Below, piece by piece: positions 63,912 through 64,000 of a stretch of DNA of 64,000 bases (the stretch's first letter is position 1; the number at the start of each line of letters is the position of its first letter). The position numbers and the translations under genes are program-made. The notes beneath the pieces were generated by a model. It saw only the letters and a program-made list of their open reading frames with translations, did no database searches and was not told the origin of the DNA. The stretch is from Chitinophaga fulva (GTDB lineage Bacteria > Bacteroidota > Bacteroidia > Chitinophagales > Chitinophagaceae). Where the stretch lies: contig NZ_JABBGC010000003.1 in NCBI RefSeq assembly GCF_012927205.1, positions 1 through 64,000 on the forward strand, written 5' to 3'.

Positions 63912-64000
63912 ATGAAACAGCTTTTCGCACTACTCCTACTGCTTTTTACCAGTCACACTGTCCTTGCACAAAAAACCATCCGTTACGATCTTTATGTGGG
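63912..64000 (+). CDS. Start of a probable multicopper oxidase (cut by window edge)
   Basis: Only 29 codons are visible: a signal peptide (MKQLFALLLLLFTSHTVLAQ) followed by KTIRYDLYVG. That mature N terminus matches the opening of Bacteroidota periplasmic multicopper oxidases of the CopA/CueO type. Its place directly after copper genes supports the call. No copper ligand is inside the window, so this rests on the first ten mature residues and on context. Confidence 0.5.
   Translation, partial: MKQLFALLLLLFTSHTVLAQKTIRYDLYV

Noticed and set aside
1-64000. tRNA, rRNA, CRISPR arrays, intact transposases
   Set aside because: No cloverleaf-like segment, regularly spaced repeats or transposase signatures were noticed by eye. 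Short or diverged cases cannot be excluded without a covariance or profile search.

Overview
The window reads as chromosome of a Bacteroidota species, most likely family Chitinophagaceae (Chitinophaga-like; inferred from protein style, not tested). Signs are three SusC/SusD outer-membrane uptake pairs, two ECF-sigma/FecR (DUF4974) regulatory pairs, a DUF6443-type RHS protein, TAnnTTTG-like -7 promoter elements and FtsX/MacB-type permeases. No rRNA, tRNA, CRISPR array or intact insertion sequence was seen.

Layout. 1-1936: 5' part of a minus-strand RHS-repeat gene running off the left edge. 2.0-8.8 kb (minus): ECF sigma, FecR anti-sigma, STN-domain SusC and SusD, a complete trans-envelope signalling and uptake operon ended by a hairpin terminator. 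8.8-9.3 kb: decayed spacer with a 3' remnant of a surface/fibre-type gene between inverted repeats. 9.3-15.2 kb: secreted protein plus patatin phospholipase (overlapping genes), an ABC permease behind a sigma-54-like promoter, a membrane protein and a GNAT acetyltransferase. 15.2-22.2 kb (minus): SusC, SusD and an S15/CocE hydrolase as one operon. 22.6-24.6 kb: small orphan genes and an S33-type hydrolase. 24.7-34.2 kb (plus): second ECF sigma/FecR/SusC/SusD set, followed by an arylsulfotransferase-like lipoprotein and a TsdA-like dihaem cytochrome c.

34.5-59.05 kb (plus) is the main item: a nearly complete extracellular contractile injection system (eCIS; Afp/PVC/AlgoCIS type). In order: PAAR tip, Pvc16-type cap protein, a cap-linked unknown, one large sheath protein, two tube proteins, a DUF5908 protein, a LysM-type tube/baseplate connector, a VgrG-like spike, a gp25-like baseplate protein, two very large baseplate-J proteins, a 1085-residue putative fibre or baseplate accessory with an SprB-like domain, the CIS tape-measure family protein, a 1134-residue DUF4157 cargo protein, a GAD-like/DUF1851 immunity-type protein and an AAA+ ATPase. 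The cargo protein ends in an Ntox15-like (Tde-type) DNase domain with an HxxD motif, and the next gene resembles Tdi-type immunity proteins. This suggests an injection particle loaded with a self-toxic nuclease, protected by its own immunity gene.

59.1-64.0 kb (plus): copper-handling cluster (short AraC-type regulator, CopA P-type ATPase, ferredoxin-type reductase, HMA metallochaperone, DUF3347 protein, start of a probable multicopper oxidase). Three promoters here share an AATTGTATAACA-like box exactly 20 bp upstream of the -7 element, which suggests one regulon. A family of REP-like palindromes (CCCAGGNCT-type) is scattered through the window. One copy lies in frame inside a FecR gene.
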